Origin: Jezberella montanilacus
GTDB taxonomy: Bacteria; Pseudomonadota; Gammaproteobacteria; Burkholderiales; Burkholderiaceae_B
Direction: 5' to 3'
NCBI RefSeq assembly: GCF_003003055.1
Contig: NZ_PVTV01000012.1
Span: 1-64,000 of the forward strand
DNA: 64,000 nt
Shown: one piece after another, positions 18,059 to 28,293 of the stretch
Numbering within the stretch: the first letter of the stretch is position 1
Layout: each line of letters begins with the position of its first letter
Translations under genes and position numbers: made by a program
The notes under the pieces: generated by a model
Told to the model about the DNA's origin: nothing
The model's database searches: none
What the model saw: the letters and a program-made list of their open reading frames with translations, nothing else

Positions 18059-20587
18059 GGCGCTCACAAGATCCTTTGGGGCGGCTGTGCCGGACGCTGT
18101 CTGCTGAGCCTGCCACACCTCAATCGCTCTGAGCCGTTGTTTAGCAACCGATTCGATGTGCGCTCGCAAGTCTGGATCTTGCTCGAGCAGCGTGTTAAAC
18201 GCCTTGGCAGGTAAGCACAAGAGTTTGCTGTAGCCCAACGACCTGACCTCGAATCCGGCGGTTTGTTGACCGAGCAGATGTAGCTCACCAAAAAATTCAC
18301 CAGTACCCAGTTCGACATGGGTATTGTCCGGCAAGAGTATTCGCACAGCGCCAGAAGCGACGAAGTAGAGCTCTATTGATGGCTTATCTTTTGCGAGGAC
18401 CCTCTGGTCAGGCAAGTAAAGCCTGGGACGCAGCAGTTTTGTCACTTCAATTTGCTTGCTGTTAGAGAGCCCCTGCAAGAGTGGCACACGGGCGACCAAA
18501 TCTTTCGCACCCATTTCAATATCCAACCGCGGATCTTGCTCCAGAAAAGCCCAGCGGTTGCGCAGCTGGCTTAGCAAATCTTGATAGACTGCGCCGCTGA
18601 GTAGGGAGTGACGAAACATCTGCTCATATCGCTCTCGTTCTAGTTTGCGTGCAATGCGGCCTAAGTATCGTTCTTGCAACCACATTGCGTAAATTGGGTA
18701 CTGCAAGTTCAGTGCTTGTAACCCTTCGTTGATTAACGCAAGCCGCTCGTGATGAAGCGAGAGGATCTCAAGACTGATTTCTTCGCCGAGCAGCGGGCGC
18801 ACCTCCTTTTCAGCGAACTTAATGACCAACTGCGCGGCTGATCGCATGACCAGCAGCAAGCCGAAGCGTTGCGCCAACTCGGCAGCAAGCCAGCGTTGCA
18901 AACCAATTGCTTTATGCGCTTGCAGCGCTCGCCTGAATCGACGCGGATAGCGCATTGCTTTTGCCGACGCAAGACGAAACCCCTGCACACCAAGGGTTCG
19001 AATTCCATCTTCCGTTTGTTCTGCTCTGCTGAGCAGCTGTGCCGCTATCTTTTCATCAATAAGCTGCTCTTTAAGAATCTCGAAAAACATTTCATGCTCA
19101 TGTCGAGCCACGATCGCCAGGCCCAGTTCAACACGCTCGGTCACCGAAAAATTTTTGAGCAGACCTTCCGTTAGTTGAATCGTATTGACTGCCAAAACAG
19201 CCCGTAGCTTGTCGCGTGCTTGCCCTGACAGTCCCTCTGCTTCGGCGATCTCATCTGTCGCCAACTGGACGCTGCTCGTCGCTTCGAACAGCGCAGTGTT
19301 GCGCAGCGCTTCTTCTTTCGGGCTCAGTCGGTTTAACCCAAGTAAGGCGATTAACGGTCGCAAAGTGAGGCCCTTCAAAACAAGCGTGGCGAGCACAAAG
19401 CCAGTAGCAGAAACGCCAACAAAATGCCGAATGTCCTCTGGAATAGTCTGATGCTCGATAACGGCAAGCGCCAAAGCTAATGAAACAGCGCCACGCAACC
19501 CTCCCCAGCACAGTGCGAGTTTGTACCGAGTGCCGACTCCCGCGCTCAGGTTTGCCATACTCAACAGCGGCAGCAGGCCGAAAACCACCAACGCTCTCGC
19601 AAATAACGTCGCAACAAACACGAGACTGATCTCGAACAGATTCTCAAGATTCAAATCCGGCATTAGCCGGGGGATGAGCATGGCTGCTAAAAGAAAGATA
19701 AGAGAGTTAGCCCAGAATCCAAACTGATGCCACGCTTGGGTCAGCATTTCAAAGGTGTTGGGTGCCATTTTGGTTCGGCCAGTTGAACCGACGACGAGTC
19801 CGGCGACAACCGTGGCGACGACTCCCGACACGCCAAAATAGTGCTCGGCAACTAAATATGAAAGGTAGGCTAGCGACAGAGTCAGCGAAATTTCTGCAGC
19901 GGGCCAACCGCGAAGCCAGAAGAAGAGCTCGCAGGCAATTCGTCCCAACACAAAACCCGTGAGTGCTCCGCCTGAAAACATGATCACTGTATCCGACAAG
20001 ACGAGCCCGACTTGCCAGCTGCCGGAGTGACTCACCACACCAAGCAGCACCGTGTAGACCGCGATTGCGCCGGCATCGTTCAGCAGGCTTTCGCCTTCCA
20101 CTAAGGTCATTAACCGATTGGGGGCGCCAACTTCTTTAAAAATGCCTACAACTGCTGCGGGATCCGTTGTGGCGACGATTGCGCCCAACAATAGGCACGC
20201 GGCTAAGCTGTAAGGAGTGAACTGACTCACCAGAAAGCCCACAGACAGGGTGCTCACAAATACAGCGACAATGGCAAGCATTAATATTGGACCAATGTCT
20301 TCCATCAGTCTGCGCACGTTCATTGCCAGGGCCGTTTCGAACAGGAGCACAGGCAAAAATACGACCAGAAAGGTCTGGTGCGATACATCGAAGGTGTTAA
20401 TGATGCCCAAAAAATCGCCTAATACTGGTGGCAACCAGGCGTTTGGGTGCGCCGCGTAGGCGAGCAGAAAGCCACAAATTGCCAAGAGCAGCGAATGGGG
20501 AAGTCTTAATTTCACCGCGAGTGGTGGCATAAAGCAGACCAGCATAAGCAGTCCCGCTAAGCCGAACACTAACGAGCCGATTTCCAT
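18038..20587 (-). CDS. CPA1-family Na+(K+)/H+ antiporter with cyclic-nucleotide-binding domain
   Basis: This 849-residue protein has an N-terminal transporter domain of about 12 membrane helices (about 1-410) with the CPA1 hallmarks ATTDPAAVVGIFKEVGAP and EGESLLNDAGAIAVY (the ND ion-site pair). A long cytoplasmic helical region follows (about 430-680). A C-terminal cyclic-nucleotide-binding-like domain (about 700-810) includes GTGEFFGELHLLG in the phosphate-binding position; the usual Arg of the cassette is not obvious, so ligand binding is uncertain. It likely exchanges cations for protons in pH or salt homeostasis. It begins one base after rpoH stops, which suggests co-transcription with rpoH. 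Confidence 0.88.
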   Translation of the reverse strand: MEIGSLVFGLAGLLMLVCFMPPLAVKLRLPHSLLLAICGFLLAYAAHPNAWLPPVLGDFLGIINTFDVSHQTFLVVFLPVLLFETALAMNVRRLMEDIGPILMLAIVAVFVSTLSVGFLVSQFTPYSLAACLLLGAIVATTDPAAVVGIFKEVGAPNRLMTLVEGESLLNDAGAIAVYTVLLGVVSHSGSWQVGLVLSDTVIMFSGGALTGFVLGRIACELFFWLRGWPAAEISLTLSLAYLSYLVAEHYFGVSGVVATVVAGLVVGSTGRTKMAPNTFEMLTQAWHQFGFWANSLIFLLAAMLIPRLMPDLNLENLFEISLVFVATLFARALVVFGLLPLLSMANLSAGVGTRYKLALCWGGLRGAVSLALALAVIEHQTIPEDIRHFVGVSATGFVLATLVLKGLTLRPLIALLGLNRLSPKEEALRNTALFEATSSVQLATDEIAEAEGLSGQARDKLRAVLAVNTIQLTEGLLKNFSVTERVELGLAIVARHEHEMFFEILKEQLIDEKIAAQLLSRAEQTEDGIRTLGVQGFRLASAKAMRYPRRFRRALQAHKAIGLQRWLAAELAQRFGLLLVMRSAAQLVIKFAEKEVRPLLGEEISLEILSLHHERLALINEGLQALNLQYPIYAMWLQERYLGRIARKLERERYEQMFRHSLLSGAVYQDLLSQLRNRWAFLEQDPRLDIEMGAKDLVARVPLLQGLSNSKQIEVTKLLRPRLYLPDQRVLAKDKPSIELYFVASGAVRILLPDNTHVELGTGEFFGELHLLGQQTAGFEVRSLGYSKLLCLPAKAFNTLLEQDPDLRAHIESVAKQRLRAIEVWQAQQTASGTAAPKDLVSASPNTSA

Positions 20588-20588
20588 C

Positions 20589-21464
20589 TTAAGCAGTCAG
20601 GGCCAATCTCATTTTTTTCATTGCAGCAACCTCAATCTGACGGATACGCTCGGCAGAAACACCAAACTCATCAGCTAGCTCATGCAAGGTGGCACCACCA
20701 TCATCCTGTAACCATCTTGCTTTAACGATACGCCGAGAGCGGTCATCAAGCTTTGCCAGAGCCGTGTCCAGGCCCTCACCCTGCTGCAGGTCGATAGCCC
20801 GACGTTCTATGACTTGGGTCGGGTCGTCGTGGCCTTCGTCGGACAGAAACGCAATGGGCGCAAAGGTGTCGTCGTCATCCTCGGGGTTCTCGAGAGCCAT
20901 CTCGCGACCCGACATGCGGACTTCCATTTCGCGAACTTCTTCTGGTTTGACGTTCAGCGTTTTAGCAATATGCGCCACCTGATCTGGATCAAGTGTGTGA
21001 CCATCCGGGCGCATGCTGCGCAAATTAAAGAAGAGCTTTCTTTGAGCCTTGGTGGTAGCAACCTTGACCATACGCCAGTTTTTGACGATGTATTCGTGAA
21101 TTTCCGCTTTGATCCAGTGAACGGCGAACGACACGAGACGCACGCCGCGCTCAGGGTCATAACGCTTAACAGCTTTCATTAGACCAACGTTGCCCTCTTG
21201 AATCAGATCCGCGTGCGGGAGACCGTAGCCAAGATATTGCCTCGCAATTGACACAACCAGTCTCAAGTGTGACAGCACGAGCTCGCGGGCAGCATCAAGA
21301 TCTTGCTGATCGCGCAGCGCGCGAGCAAGACTCACTTCTTTTTCGGCAGACAAAACGGGCAAGTGATTAACTGCCGTAATGTAGGCGTCGATGGAACCCA
21401 GAGCACCTGGGTTGGCAATGGCCATTGCCAATTTGTTTTGGGCCAAAGTCACAGTCGTCGTCAT
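20589..21464 (-). CDS. rpoH: RNA polymerase heat-shock sigma factor sigma-32
   Basis: This 291-residue sigma-70-family factor directs polymerase to heat-shock promoters. Region 1.2 comes first (VLSAEKEVSLARALRD). Region 2 follows with HLRLVVSIARQY and GLPHADLIQEGNVGLMKAVKRYDPERGVRLVSFAVHWIKAEI. The RpoH box comes next (TKAQRKLFFNLRSMR), unique to sigma-32. Region 4 ends with a helix-turn-helix (TLHELADEFGVSAERIRQIE). Length and motifs are normal. The start sits 74 bases from a perfect CIRCE operator, so HrcA repression is likely. The downstream antiporter gene is one base away. Confidence 0.97.
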   Translation of the reverse strand: MTTTVTLAQNKLAMAIANPGALGSIDAYITAVNHLPVLSAEKEVSLARALRDQQDLDAARELVLSHLRLVVSIARQYLGYGLPHADLIQEGNVGLMKAVKRYDPERGVRLVSFAVHWIKAEIHEYIVKNWRMVKVATTKAQRKLFFNLRSMRPDGHTLDPDQVAHIAKTLNVKPEEVREMEVRMSGREMALENPEDDDDTFAPIAFLSDEGHDDPTQVIERRAIDLQQGEGLDTALAKLDDRSRRIVKARWLQDDGGATLHELADEFGVSAERIRQIEVAAMKKMRLALTA

Positions 21465-21537
21465 GATGTTTCGTTACCGCCCCCACACAGAATGACTTTT
21501 TTTACTCGGGATGACTTTTATTTCATTCGTATCGATT

Positions 21538-21564
21538 TTAGCACTCTCCTAAACTGAGTGCTAA
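21538..21564. promoter_or_regulatory. CIRCE operator (HrcA binding site) upstream of rpoH
   Basis: TTAGCACTC (21538-21546), nine spacer bases and GAGTGCTAA (21556-21564) form an exact match to the CIRCE consensus. On the minus strand a TAAAAT box overlaps the downstream arm, so bound HrcA would block the rpoH promoter. The element could also influence the divergent gene at 21679. HrcA itself is not in the window. Confidence 0.92.
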
Positions 21565-21678
21565 TAGGATTGGCTATTTTCGCGAAAGTTCCGAATTTTT
21601 TAGGAGGGTGTTAATCTTGGGCTGCAGACGTCGGGCGTCACTACCCCTCGCTTGTCTTGTTTATGCCCCGGACTCAGC

Positions 21679-22623
21679 ATGGCCGATTTATTCAAATTTT
21701 TATCTAAAATCCTGCTTGCTTGCGTGCTTGTCATCCTGGTTGGATGGGCAAGCTACATTGGCGTCCGGTATTACCACGCAGAGCAAGTGGCATATCGCTG
21801 GGTTTCTGGCCTAAAGGCCAAGCAGGCGGCCTGGGAGAACAAGATTGCATCGGCTGGTGGCAATACGCTCATTGGTTACTCAGGGCCAGATTCGGCGAGA
21901 GTGATCGAAGGAGTGAAAGGTAATTTGTCTGGTCTAGCCTATGACTCATTACAGGACAAGTTGTGGGCCGTTGTAGATAAACCAGCCGCATTGGTTTCTT
22001 TATCACTAGACGGATTGGTGCTTGCGACCTATCCACTTAAAGGAATTTCGGAGGCTAATGGGGTGGCCTGGCTTGGCGCCAACCGGATCGCATTAGTTAA
22101 CGGCCGCCGCAATCGAGTCGTCATTGCTGAAATCCCAAACACCCCGCAAACCATCGATGTCACACGCGCTTTTTCTCTGGTGTTGAGGTTTGGCGAAGAC
22201 GAGGACAGTAATCACGGCTTTCAGGGCCTCGGGTACGACCTAAAACGCGATCGGCTTTATATTGCGAAAGAGCACAGCCCCAAGGGTCTCTATCGTATTA
22301 GTGGCTTGAGCAATCTGCAATCCTCCGAGTCCAAGGGATTACGGATTGAAAACTTTAGTTTTTGGCTCGATGAAATCCCCTTCGCCACAGATCTCGCCTC
22401 TGTCGAAGTGGATCCGAGCAACGGCAGAGTCCTTCTGTTAAGCGAAGAGTCCCAGATTCTCGTGCAGGTTGACGGGGATACGGGAGCGGGTCGGGGCATG
22501 CTTGAGCTATCCACCAATAAGGGTGGTCCCATGCCGAAACCTGAAGGGGTGGCGATGGACGATCGAGGTAACATCTACATCGTGAGTGCGCCGAACCTGT
22601 TTTACCGATTCCGTAAGCCCTAA
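21679..22623 (+). CDS. SdiA-regulated domain protein, membrane-anchored beta propeller
   Basis: This 314-residue protein has an N-terminal membrane anchor (LLACVLVILVGWASYIGV, about 11-30) and an exported domain resembling the SdiA-regulated/YjiK family. GNLSGLAYDSLQDKLWAVVDKPAALVSLSLDG and the paired EANGVAWLG and KPEGVAMDDRGNIYIVS repeats are typical propeller blades. Family members are predicted phosphodiester- or phytate-binding propellers without confirmed activity. The ATG at 21679 is preferred to the TTG at 21652, which would only add eight polar residues before the anchor. It is divergent from rpoH and lies next to the CIRCE element. Confidence 0.7.
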   Translation: MADLFKFLSKILLACVLVILVGWASYIGVRYYHAEQVAYRWVSGLKAKQAAWENKIASAGGNTLIGYSGPDSARVIEGVKGNLSGLAYDSLQDKLWAVVDKPAALVSLSLDGLVLATYPLKGISEANGVAWLGANRIALVNGRRNRVVIAEIPNTPQTIDVTRAFSLVLRFGEDEDSNHGFQGLGYDLKRDRLYIAKEHSPKGLYRISGLSNLQSSESKGLRIENFSFWLDEIPFATDLASVEVDPSNGRVLLLSEESQILVQVDGDTGAGRGMLELSTNKGGPMPKPEGVAMDDRGNIYIVSAPNLFYRFRKP

Positions 22624-22652
22624 TTAACCCTCTAGCGACTGGGCTGACAAAA

Positions 22653-23351
22653 GTGGCTCGACTAGCTCGACTTTATGCGCCCGGCATCGCTCAACTTGCC
22701 TTTGCCTCGTTCTCGGCCGATTTGTTACACGGCAAGTTGCTCACGGCAACAGTTTTTACTCAGATACAGGGATGGCTCGCCGAGGCAAGTCAACGCTTTC
22801 ATGTGCCGGTTCACGGTTGGTGTATCGATCACGATGGAATCGGGCTTTTAGCAACTCCTCAGGATGACAGGGGCCTGGGGCGGCTGATGCAGTCAGTTGG
22901 CCGTAATTTGGCTTCACGCTTGGTTCAAGGTGCCGTGTTTGCTGGGCGGTACCATTCTTGTCTGATTCAAAGTGATCGGTGGGTTGTACCGTCCCTCGTT
23001 TGGCTGGAGAGTCGCGCCTTTAGTCGTAGGGCGTTCATTCCAGCAGATCCTTGGCCCTGGTCATCGGCAGCTGTCCATATTGGGTTGCAACCGCCAGCGT
23101 GGCATAACCCTCACTCTGATTACTGGGCTTGCGGCAACACCCCTTTCGACAGACAGGCCGAATACAGGCAAAGATTGGTTCTCGGCAATACCCCAAAAGA
23201 CTCAGAAGCCATTGAGGCGGCTGTCCGAGGTCAGTGGGCTTTGGGAGACAAGCAATTTTTAAGCGCATTGTCGCTGATAGCGAATCGCCGCCCGACTGCC
23301 TTGTCTCGAGGGCGTCCAAAAAAAACTGGCCCACCAAACCTCTCTCGGTGA
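22653..23351 (+). CDS. REP-associated tyrosine transposase (RAYT) relative, catalytically decayed
   Basis: This 232-residue protein follows the plan of Y1/DUF1568 REP-associated transposases: GTG start followed by MARLARLYAPG, then TPQDDRGLGRLMQSVGRNL, VFAGRYHSCLIQ, a PWPWSSAAVH segment and the C-terminal RGRPKK tail. The catalytic HxH motif expected in the NHVHLL position reads DHDGIGLL, and the region that normally holds the catalytic Tyr and the LNPVRA motif reads LESRAFSRRAF. Strand cleavage is therefore unlikely. The frame is nevertheless intact, so the gene may be kept as a DNA- or RNA-binding protein. An inverted repeat lies directly downstream. Confidence 0.75.
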   Translation: MARLARLYAPGIAQLAFASFSADLLHGKLLTATVFTQIQGWLAEASQRFHVPVHGWCIDHDGIGLLATPQDDRGLGRLMQSVGRNLASRLVQGAVFAGRYHSCLIQSDRWVVPSLVWLESRAFSRRAFIPADPWPWSSAAVHIGLQPPAWHNPHSDYWACGNTPFDRQAEYRQRLVLGNTPKDSEAIEAAVRGQWALGDKQFLSALSLIANRRPTALSRGRPKKTGPPNLSR

Positions 23352-23538
23352 AACGTTATTCACACAGTCTATACATTGAACTTCTCACGACACCGGTCCG
23401 TCCCCAATATTATCGAATCCCTGCTTATTGAGACTTTAAAAGGGGACGGATCGTCGGATTTTACTTGCATGCTAGGGTTTTCCACGGTATTGTCTTTTTT
23501 CGCACTGCACCATGATCGCAGCGCCACCGGAGCACCCA
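23352..23538. other. Leader region between the RAYT relative and gltB
   Basis: This 187-base stretch contains the inverted repeat listed separately and the gltB ribosome site GGAG (23529-23532). A weak promoter-like pair (TTGCAT and TATTGT, 17 bases apart, about 23466-23494) is present but poor. No coding frame is supported. Confidence 0.4.
23397..23450. repeat. REP-like inverted repeat next to the RAYT relative
   Basis: TCCGTCCCC (23397-23405) and GGGGACGGA (23442-23450) are exact reverse complements 36 bases apart. The GGGGACGG core preceded by AAAA resembles short repeats often found near Y1-type transposase genes in other bacteria; this comparison is from memory. Because only one pair is visible in this window, it may be a relic of the element that brought the transposase relative in. 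Confidence 0.5.
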
Positions 23539-26500
23539 ATGAGCACCCACCCATTACACTTCCATCCGACCAATTCGGTACGGACCTCAGCAACTGCCCC
23601 CGTCGGTTTGCCACCGTCGCAAGGGCTGTACTCACCTGCGAATGAGCATGATGCTTGCGGGGTTGGTTTTGTTGCTCATATAAAAGGGCATAAGAACCAC
23701 GATATCGTCAAACAAGGTTTGAAGATCCTCGAAAATCTCGATCACCGTGGCGCAGTTGGCGCAGACAAGTTGATGGGAGATGGCGCTGGGATACTGATCC
23801 AGATCCCTGATGTTTTCTACCGCGAAGAACTCGCCAAACAAGGCGTAAAACTCCCCGCACCAGGCGAGTACGGCGTTGCCATGGTGTTTCTGCCTAAAGA
23901 GATCGCCTCGAGGCTCGCCTGTGAACAAGAGCTCGAGCGCGCAGTGAAAGCTGAGGGCCAAGTAGTACTGGGCTGGCGTGACGTACCCGTAGACACCGAC
24001 ATGCCCATGTCGCCAGCCGTACGTGCCTGTGAGCCCTTCATTCGGCAGCTATTCATTGGGCGCGGCGCAAACGTGATGGTGCCCGACGCGCTCGAGCGCA
24101 AGCTGTACGTGATTCGCAAAACGGCAAGCCATGCCATTCAGTCAATGGGGCTCGCTCATGGCAAAGAATATTTCGTCCCTTCAGCCTCTGTCCGTACGGT
24201 AGTGTACAAAGGCCTGTTGTTAGCGGACCAAGTGGGGCGCTATTACCGTGACCTCGCTGATCCACGCACCGTATCGGCCGTTGCTTTGGTCCATCAGCGT
24301 TTCTCGACAAACACCTTCCCTGCGTGGCCTCTGGCCCACCCCTACCGGATGATCGCCCACAACGGCGAAATCAATACGGTGAAAGGCAACTTCAACTGGT
24401 TACGGGCCCGTGAAGGCAAAATGCAATCTGCTGTGCTGGGTGAAGATCTAAGCAAACTCTATCCAATCGTTTACGAGGGGCAATCTGACACAGCCACGTT
24501 TGATAACTGTCTCGAGCTGCTTGTGATGTCAGGTTATTCACTTGCCCATGCCATGATGATGATGATCCCAGAGGCTTGGGAACAACATACCCAAATGGAC
24601 GCCAGCCGCCGCGCCTTCTACGAATATCACGCAGCCATGATGGAGCCCTGGGATGGTCCGGCAGCCGTCGCCTTTACAGATGGTCGCCAAATCGGCGCAA
24701 CACTGGATCGCAATGGTTTGCGCCCAGCCCGCTATCTCGTCACCGATGATGATATGGTCGTGATGGCGTCAGAAGCGGGTACTTTGCCAATCCCTGAAAG
24801 CCGCATCGTTAAAAAATGGCGTCTGCAGCCGGGCAAGATGTTCTTGATCGACCTTGAACAAGGTCGCATCATCGATGACGCTGAAATCAAGGCCCAGTTA
24901 TCCAATTCGCGTCCCTACCGGCAGTGGATTGAAGGGCTTCGCATCAAGATCGAAACGCTCGTCGCACCTGAAGGCGAAACGCCGGCGACAAGCAGGGAAA
25001 CCTTGCTTGATCGCCAGCAAGCGTTCGGTTGGACGCAAGAGGATTTCAAATATATTCTCGAGCCCATGGCTGCTTCGGGAGAAGAAGCGACCGGCTCGAT
25101 GGGCAATGACGCGCCGCTGGCAGTTTTGTCCAATCGGGACAAACCTTTTTATAACTACTTCCGTCAATTGTTTGCGCAGGTCACCAACCCACCCATTGAT
25201 CCGATTCGTGAACAAATGGTGATGTCTCTGGTGTCCTTTATTGGTCCCAAGCCTAACTTGCTTGATATCAATAACGTCAATCCGCCCCTACGCCTCGAAG
25301 TCAATCAGCCGATACTTGATGCAAAAGAGATGTCGCGGATCCGATCGATTGCAGCAATAACGGGCGATAAGTTCAGCAGCCATGAGATTGACATCACGTA
25401 TCCCGCTGCTTGGGGCGCAGAAGGGATTGAAGCCCGCGTTGCGGCATTGTGCGCCAGCGCTTTAGATGCTGTGAGAAGCGGCTACAACATCCTCATTTTG
25501 ACCGATCGCGCCGTTGATCATCAGCGTGTTGCCATCCCTGCATTACTTGCCACTTCAGCCATTCATCAAACTCTGATCCATGAAGGGCTGCGCACCAACA
25601 CGGGTTTGGTTGTAGAAACCGGTTCAGCTCGTGAAGTCCATCACTTTGCGCTGCTCGGTGGCTACGGCGCCGAGGCGATTCATCCTTATCTGGTAATCGA
25701 GTCACTAGAGGCAGAAGCCGCCAGCGCCGAAAAAGCTGAAAAGGCCGTTAAGAACTTCATCAAAGCGATCGGTAAGGGACTAAACAAGGTCATGTCCAAA
25801 ATGGGCATCTCGACCTACATGTCATATTGTGGCGCGCAAATTTTTGAAGCGGTTGGTTTGCAATCTGGCCTGATTAACAAATACTTCTCAGGCACGCCAA
25901 GCAATATCGAAGGTGTCGGTATTTTTGAAATCGCAGAAGAAGCGCTGCGCACGCATCGCGCGGCCTTCGGCAAAGATCCTGTCCTTGCCCACGCACTGGA
26001 TGCAGGCGGCGAATACGCCTTCCGCGTTCGTGGTGAGGAGCACATGTGGACGCCAGACTCAATCGCAAAACTACAACACGCGTCGCGCGCCAACAGTTAC
26101 AACACATACAAAGAATACGCACAACTGATCAATGATCAAAGCAAGCGTCTGATGACACTCAGAGGTTTGTTCGAATTCAAAGTCGACCCCGCGCGCGCGA
26201 TTCCGCTTGACGAAGTCGAATCTGCAAAAGAGATCGTCAAACGCTTTGCAACGGGCGCGATGTCGCTCGGGTCGATCTCCACCGAAGCTCACTCAGTGCT
26301 GGCGGTTGCCATGAACCGTATTGGTGGTAAATCAAATACTGGTGAAGGTGGCGAAGACGAACTGCGCTATCGCAACGAATTGCGCACAGGCAGCAGCGGC
26401 ATCAAAGCCGGTGCCACCCTTGCCTCCGAGTTGGGGGCAGATCGCATTGCGGCTGATGTACCGCTGCAAGCGGGTGACTCGATGCGCTCGAAAATCAAAC

Positions 26501-28284
26501 AGGTCGCATCCGGTCGCTTCGGCGTGAGCGCCGAGTATCTGGCAAGTGCTGATCAGATTCAAATCAAGATGGCTCAAGGTGCCAAGCCTGGCGAAGGCGG
26601 TCAATTGCCCGGACACAAAGTGTCGGAATACATTGCGAAGCTTCGTTGCTCAGTGCCTGGTGTTGGTCTGATTTCACCACCACCCCATCACGACATTTAC
26701 TCGATTGAGGATTTGGCCCAGCTCATTCACGACCTCAAAAATATCAACGACAAAGCATCGATCTCGGTCAAGCTCGTATCGGAAGTCGGTGTAGGGACGG
26801 TCGCTGCTGGTGTTGCCAAAGCTAAAGCAGATCATGTGACCATCTCGGGTCATGATGGCGGCACGGGTGCCTCACCTGTTTCGTCAATTAAACATGCTGG
26901 CACGCCCTGGGAGCTCGGTCTTGCTGAAACCCAACAAACTTTAATGCTCAATCGCCTGCGCAGTCGCATACGCGTGCAAGCTGACGGTCAGATGAAGACG
27001 GGGCGTGACGTTGTGATTGGTGCGCTGCTTGGTGCGGATGAGTTCGGTTTTGCTACCGCTCCGCTCGTCGTTGAAGGCTGCATCATGATGCGCAAATGCC
27101 ATCTCAATACCTGCCCTGTTGGCGTAGCAACGCAAGATCCAGTATTGCGTAAAAAGTTTCAAGGCAAGCCCGAGCACGTCGTCAACTTCTTTTTCTTTAT
27201 CGCAGAAGAAGTTCGCGAAATCATGGCTCAGCTTGGCATTCGGCGGTTTGACGATCTGGTTGGGCGCGTTGATTTGATTGATACGCGTGCTGGCATCGAT
27301 CACTGGAAGGCCAACGGTTTAGATTTCAGTCGGGTGTTCTATCAGCCGCAAACCGACAGCTCACGGCGCCAGATCGAAGAACAAGACCACGGTCTCGATG
27401 TTGCACTCGATCACGAGCTAATCGACCGCGCGACACCTGCCATCGAGCGCGGTGAAAAAGTATCCTTCATCGTCCCGGTACGAAACCGCAATCGCACCAT
27501 CGGGACGATGCTATCTGGTCGTATCGCCAGCAAGTATGGCGACGAGGGCCTGCCCGATGACACCATCCACATTCAATGTAACGGTACCGCTGGACAGAGC
27601 TTCGGCGCCTTCTTGGTCAGTGGCATCACACTCGACCTCGTTGGTGAAGGTAACGACTACGTTGGCAAAGGCTTGTCGGGTGGTCGAATTATCGTGCGCT
27701 CACCAAACGATTTCAGAGGTTTCGGCCCAGAGCACATTATTATCGGCAACACGGTGCTGTATGGCGCGACCTCTGGCGAGGCCTATTTCAACGGCGTCGC
27801 AGGCGAGCGCTTCGCCGTGCGCAACTCGGGCGCCGCAGCCGTCGTTGAAGGCACAGGCGATCACGGTTGCGAATACATGACAGGTGGCACAGTTGTCGTG
27901 CTCGGCGCGACTGGTAGAAACTTCGCAGCCGGTATGTCAGGTGGCGTTGCTTATGTTTGGGATCCGGACGGTAGCTTCATCGATCGTTGCAACCTGAGCA
28001 TGGTGGCAATTGAACCCGTTCTTTCTGCTAAACAGCAAGAAAAAGATCAAGGTATTGCTCTGTTCCACAATATGACCCGTGGCGCTGAACGCGAAGCGGA
28101 TGAAACCATCTTGCGCAGATTAGTTGAAAATCATTTCCGCCACACTGGTAGTTTTTGCGCCCGTGACATGGTGAGTGACTGGGATAGCGCCCGTGGCAAG
28201 TTCATCAAAGTCATGCCTATCGAGTACAAACGCGCGCTTGCTGAAATGTGGGCTGCCGCTAACCCCAAATCTATTGCTGCATAA
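23539..28284 (+). CDS. gltB: Glutamate synthase (NADPH) large subunit
   Basis: GltB makes glutamate from glutamine and 2-oxoglutarate. The precursor is 1581 residues from the ATG at 23539, chosen because GGAG lies seven bases upstream; a longer frame starts at 23512 without a site. HDACGVGF places the amidotransferase nucleophile at Cys40, exposed after propeptide removal. The glutaminase domain (with [15 protein letters not shown]), the central domain and the FMN/synthase domain ([36 protein letters not shown]) follow. The 3Fe-4S cluster Cys residues are in [13 protein letters not shown], and the C-terminal GXGXG beta helix ends the protein. It is nine bases ahead of gltD. Confidence 0.98.
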   Translation: MSTHPLHFHPTNSVRTSATAPVGLPPSQGLYSPANEHDACGVGFVAHIKGHKNHDIVKQGLKILENLDHRGAVGADKLMGDGAGILIQIPDVFYREELAKQGVKLPAPGEYGVAMVFLPKEIASRLACEQELERAVKAEGQVVLGWRDVPVDTDMPMSPAVRACEPFIRQLFIGRGANVMVPDALERKLYVIRKTASHAIQSMGLAHGKEYFVPSASVRTVVYKGLLLADQVGRYYRDLADPRTVSAVALVHQRFSTNTFPAWPLAHPYRMIAHNGEINTVKGNFNWLRAREGKMQSAVLGEDLSKLYPIVYEGQSDTATFDNCLELLVMSGYSLAHAMMMMIPEAWEQHTQMDASRRAFYEYHAAMMEPWDGPAAVAFTDGRQIGATLDRNGLRPARYLVTDDDMVVMASEAGTLPIPESRIVKKWRLQPGKMFLIDLEQGRIIDDAEIKAQLSNSRPYRQWIEGLRIKIETLVAPEGETPATSRETLLDRQQAFGWTQEDFKYILEPMAASGEEATGSMGNDAPLAVLSNRDKPFYNYFRQLFAQVTNPPIDPIREQMVMSLVSFIGPKPNLLDINNVNPPLRLEVNQPILDAKEMSRIRSIAAITGDKFSSHEIDITYPAAWGAEGIEARVAALCASALDAVRSGYNILILTDRAVDHQRVAIPALLATSAIHQTLIHEGLRTNTGLVVETGSAREVHHFALLGGYGAEAIHPYLVIESLEAEAASAEKAEKAVKNFIKAIGKGLNKVMSKMGISTYMSYCGAQIFEAVGLQSGLINKYFSGTPSNIEGVGIFEIAEEALRTHRAAFGKDPVLAHALDAGGEYAFRVRGEEHMWTPDSIAKLQHASRANSYNTYKEYAQLINDQSKRLMTLRGLFEFKVDPARAIPLDEVESAKEIVKRFATGAMSLGSISTEAHSVLAVAMNRIGGKSNTGEGGEDELRYRNELRTGSSGIKAGATLASELGADRIAADVPLQAGDSMRSKIKQVASGRFGVSAEYLASADQIQIKMAQGAKPGEGGQLPGHKVSEYIAKLRCSVPGVGLISPPPHHDIYSIEDLAQLIHDLKNINDKASISVKLVSEVGVGTVAAGVAKAKADHVTISGHDGGTGASPVSSIKHAGTPWELGLAETQQTLMLNRLRSRIRVQADGQMKTGRDVVIGALLGADEFGFATAPLVVEGCIMMRKCHLNTCPVGVATQDPVLRKKFQGKPEHVVNFFFFIAEEVREIMAQLGIRRFDDLVGRVDLIDTRAGIDHWKANGLDFSRVFYQPQTDSSRRQIEEQDHGLDVALDHELIDRATPAIERGEKVSFIVPVRNRNRTIGTMLSGRIASKYGDEGLPDDTIHIQCNGTAGQSFGAFLVSGITLDLVGEGNDYVGKGLSGGRIIVRSPNDFRGFGPEHIIIGNTVLYGATSGEAYFNGVAGERFAVRNSGAAAVVEGTGDHGCEYMTGGTVVVLGATGRNFAAGMSGGVAYVWDPDGSFIDRCNLSMVAIEPVLSAKQQEKDQGIALFHNMTRGAEREADETILRRLVENHFRHTGSFCARDMVSDWDSARGKFIKVMPIEYKRALAEMWAAANPKSIAA

Positions 28285-28293
28285 GAGATCATC

